This document shows, piece after piece, positions 16,576 through 17,825 of a stretch of 17,825 nucleotides of DNA (the stretch's first letter is position 1; each line of letters opens with the position of its first letter). The stretch is from an uncultured Clostridia bacterium (GTDB taxonomy: Bacteria; Bacillota; Clostridia; TANB77; CAG-508): contig CATLGL010000015.1 of assembly GCA_949935895.1 (NCBI GenBank), positions 1 to 17,825 of the forward strand, written 5' to 3'. The translations under genes and the position numbers were made by a program. The notes beneath the pieces are model-generated. The model ran no database searches and was not told the DNA's origin. It worked only from the letters and a program-made list of their open reading frames with translations.

Positions 16576-17131
16576 TTGAAAGCAACAGGTGTCGTAAGAA
16601 GAATTGATGATTTAGGAAGAATTGTTATTCCAAAAGAAATTAGAAAAACATTAAGAATTAAAGAGGGAGATCCTCTAGAAATATTTACTGATAAAGAAGG
16701 AGAAGTAATCTTAAAGAAATATTCACCAATAGGTGAACTTTCAGAATTTGCTACTCGGTTATGCAGAAACATTAGCAAAAACGACAGGACATATTGCATG
16801 TATTACAGATAAAGATACCGTAATTGCTGTTTCTGGTGGTTCAAAAAAGGAATTTTTAGAACAAGATTTAAGTAAAGAATTAGAGCAATTATTAGAGGAC
16901 AAAGAAGTATATACAAGCAAAGAAAATAGTGAACTATCAATTCCAATCACTAAAAATGATAATAAAGAAAAACTTTATCATTCACAAGTAGTTTATCCAA
17001 TTATATCACAAGGAGATGTTATTGGAAGTGTTATATTATTATCCAAAGATAATAATACTAAAATGGGAGAAACAGAACTAAAGGTAGTACAGTCAGCAGC
17101 AGGATTTTTAAGTAGTCAAATGGATATTTAA
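16576..17131 (+). CDS. spoVT: SpoVT, AbrB-family sporulation regulator, one +1 recoding site
   Basis: With C16756 skipped the product is 184 residues, close to the family length of about 178. SpoVT is a tetrameric DNA-binding regulator of sigma-G-dependent forespore genes, including SASP genes such as the one at 192-398. The AbrB/SpoVT DNA-binding domain is at about 1-50 (MKATGVVRRIDDLGRIVIPK and KEGDPLEIFTDKEGEVILKKYSPIGEL). The shift comes just after it, at SEFAT/GYAETLAKTT, where the GAF-like sensor domain begins. Without the shift only a DNA-binding domain with a wrong short tail, 78 residues in all, would be made. The TTG start at 16576 follows AAGGAGGG and gives the canonical N-terminus. 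A truncated product could be a regulatory output if recoding varied. Confidence 0.93.
16756..16758 (+). other. Recoding site 6: in-frame CGG read as C + GGT (SpoVT)
   Basis: Zero-frame codons are GCT ACT CGG. Skipping C16756 gives E F A T G Y A E T L A, joining the AbrB domain to the GAF-like domain. Confidence 0.87.
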
Positions 17132-17136
17132 ATAAT

Positions 17137-17168
17137 AAAAGCCACTAAAAATTTTAGTGGTTTTTATT
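17137..17168 (+). terminator. Intrinsic terminator of spoVT
   Basis: CCACTAAAA (17142-17150) and TTTTAGTGG (17152-17160) form the stem, with A-rich sequence before it and TTTTTATTATTT after it. It separates spoVT from the RNA gene downstream. Confidence 0.85.
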
Positions 17169-17281
17169 ATTTAATTTAAACTATTTTTAAAAAACAAAGA
17201 AAACAAGAGAAAAACAAAGAGAAAATTTAAAAAGAGGTTTTTTACTCAAGATTTGAACCAAAAAAAACAAAATCCCCTCAA

Positions 17282-17319
17282 AGTGTTTCAAATTAAGCTA
17301 CAAATCTTTTTGAAACACT
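17282..17319. repeat. 9-bp inverted repeat over the ncRNA -35 box
   Basis: AGTGTTTCA (17282-17290) and TGAAACACT (17311-17319) are perfect inverted copies 20 bp apart. The right arm covers the -35 hexamer of the ncRNA promoter, so this is a candidate operator. Confidence 0.6.
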
Positions 17320-17338
17320 GGAAAATTTATGCTATAAT
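17310..17338 (+). promoter_or_regulatory. Strong extended sigma-A promoter of the ncRNA
   Basis: TTGAAA (17310-17315), a 17-bp spacer and TATAAT (17333-17338) with an extended TGC just before the -10. The predicted transcription start is near 17345. No start codon with a ribosome binding site follows. Confidence 0.85.
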
Positions 17339-17344
17339 ACCAAT

Positions 17345-17825
17345 TGATGGTGCATTATTCTAGTAATATTGTCTATTACGAGGGTGGGGCTAAAAATCCA
17401 CTAAAGGGCAAATCGATGAAGTTTCTTGTTGGTGCGCGGTAACGCCCAGTTCTGTGTGTTTGCAGGGAGTAAAGATGATAGGGAAATATGTAATGGCATA
17501 CATAGCATTTCCCCTATTGTCGCGGAGGCTTAAAAAGGTTTATATCGGACGTTTTTTTAAGTATAACTTATATAAAGTGCCAAGACACAATATATAGAGT
17601 AGCCTGTCTTGAGTGGTAAGTTTGGGATTAGTGTAAACTGTTTTTTTAATTACAATAGCTAAGTAATCAAAAAAATACTGACTATGAAATTATTACTGCA
17701 AAAAAGACTAGTAATAGAGCCAATATTTCAAGGAAAACTTCTAGAATGTTTGTACTAATTTAGGTACAAGTGAGCCTAGGGATTAAGGTGTAGATTTTAG
17801 TGGCTGTCTGGTATCCTTTTATGAT
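17345..17825 (+). ncRNA. Large structured non-coding RNA, class not recognised, 3' end outside or at the window edge
   Basis: About 480 bases follow a near-perfect promoter with no plausible coding frame and much higher local GC than usual intergenic DNA. The ends can pair: 17380-17385 with 17813-17818, and CCACTAAA (17398-17405) with TTTAGTGG (17796-17803). Internal helices include GGGC/GCCC (17406-17409 with 17444-17447); a long hairpin of 14 bp plus 5 bp (17474-17492 with 17499-17521); CAAGACA/TGTCTTG (17581-17587 with 17605-17611); TATTACT/AGTAATA (17691-17697 with 17710-17716); and TTGTAC/GTACAA (17750-17755 with 17764-17769). It lacks the RNase P core GAGGAAAGTCC, a tmRNA tag frame with an alanine-rich end, and a group II domain V. 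Large Firmicutes RNA classes (OLE, ROOL, GOLLD, and the shorter raiA motif) are possible, but I cannot confirm any. Confidence 0.75.

Noticed and set aside
606..17131. Six pseudogenes from ordinary decay
   Set aside because: All nine lesions are the same base added at the same codon position before glycine, no other lesion type occurs, and the rebuilt proteins keep every conserved motif. Decay would give mixed lesions, and MurC is normally essential.
606..17131. Sequencing or assembly errors at CGG
   Set aside because: Out-of-frame CGG in the same genes is unaffected and no homopolymer is involved. Not fully excluded without reads, so raw read inspection is listed as a check.
17345..17825. 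RNase P RNA, tmRNA, T-box leader or group II intron
   Set aside because: No GAGGAAAGTCC core, no tag-peptide frame, no AGGGTGG(A)ACCGCG antiterminator, and no domain V-like hairpin; the match of GAGGGTGG alone is not enough for a T-box.

Overview
The window looks like chromosome of an AT-rich, endospore-forming, Gram-positive anaerobe, most likely an uncultivated gut member of the Clostridia. That placement is inferred from the gene content (an alpha/beta-type SASP, SpoIVB, SpoVG, SpoVT), strong AGGAGG ribosome binding sites, dominance of AGA for arginine and low GC. No phage, transposon, CRISPR or tRNA gene was seen.

Layout. 1-81 is the tail of an unidentified gene. 192-398 (-) is a small acid-soluble spore protein. 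606-1489 is a Cof-type HAD phosphatase. 1619-13112 is one long operon for a Tad/Flp-like pilus or secretion apparatus: a CpaB-like SAF protein, two MinD/CpaE-like proteins with degenerate P-loops, a CpaF-like ATPase, a double-length TadB/TadC-like platform, then seven small or medium membrane-anchored pilin-like proteins, several beginning MENA. 13179-14411 is SpoIVB. 14461-15849 (-) is MurC. 16128-16409 is SpoVG, behind a sigma-H-like promoter. 16576-17131 is SpoVT. From about 17345 to the window edge lies a large structured non-coding RNA behind an excellent sigma-A promoter.

The main discovery is a recoding signal. Six genes (HAD phosphatase, CpaF, the first pilin, the large pilus-associated protein, MurC and SpoVT) appear broken by nine frameshifts, and all nine are the same event: an extra C directly before a glycine GGA or GGT codon, so that the reading frame meets CGG. 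Skipping that one C restores a full-length, motif-perfect protein each time (MurC GTHGKTTT, the HAD ASGR motif, the SpoVT and CpaF sequence). I found no in-frame CGG that reads as ordinary arginine. Thirteen CGG strings lying across codon boundaries cause no shift. CGA, CGC and CGT are used as arginine as usual. The simplest reading is that CGG is not an arginine codon here and that CGGN is decoded as glycine with a +1 shift, perhaps by an expanded-anticodon tRNA-Gly. MurC, normally essential, needs three such events, so decoding must be efficient.

The second item is the RNA at the right edge. It is at least about 440 nt, its ends are closed by long-range pairing, and it has several strong internal helices. 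I could not match it to RNase P RNA, tmRNA, SRP RNA or a self-splicing intron. A 9-bp inverted repeat overlaps its -35 box.
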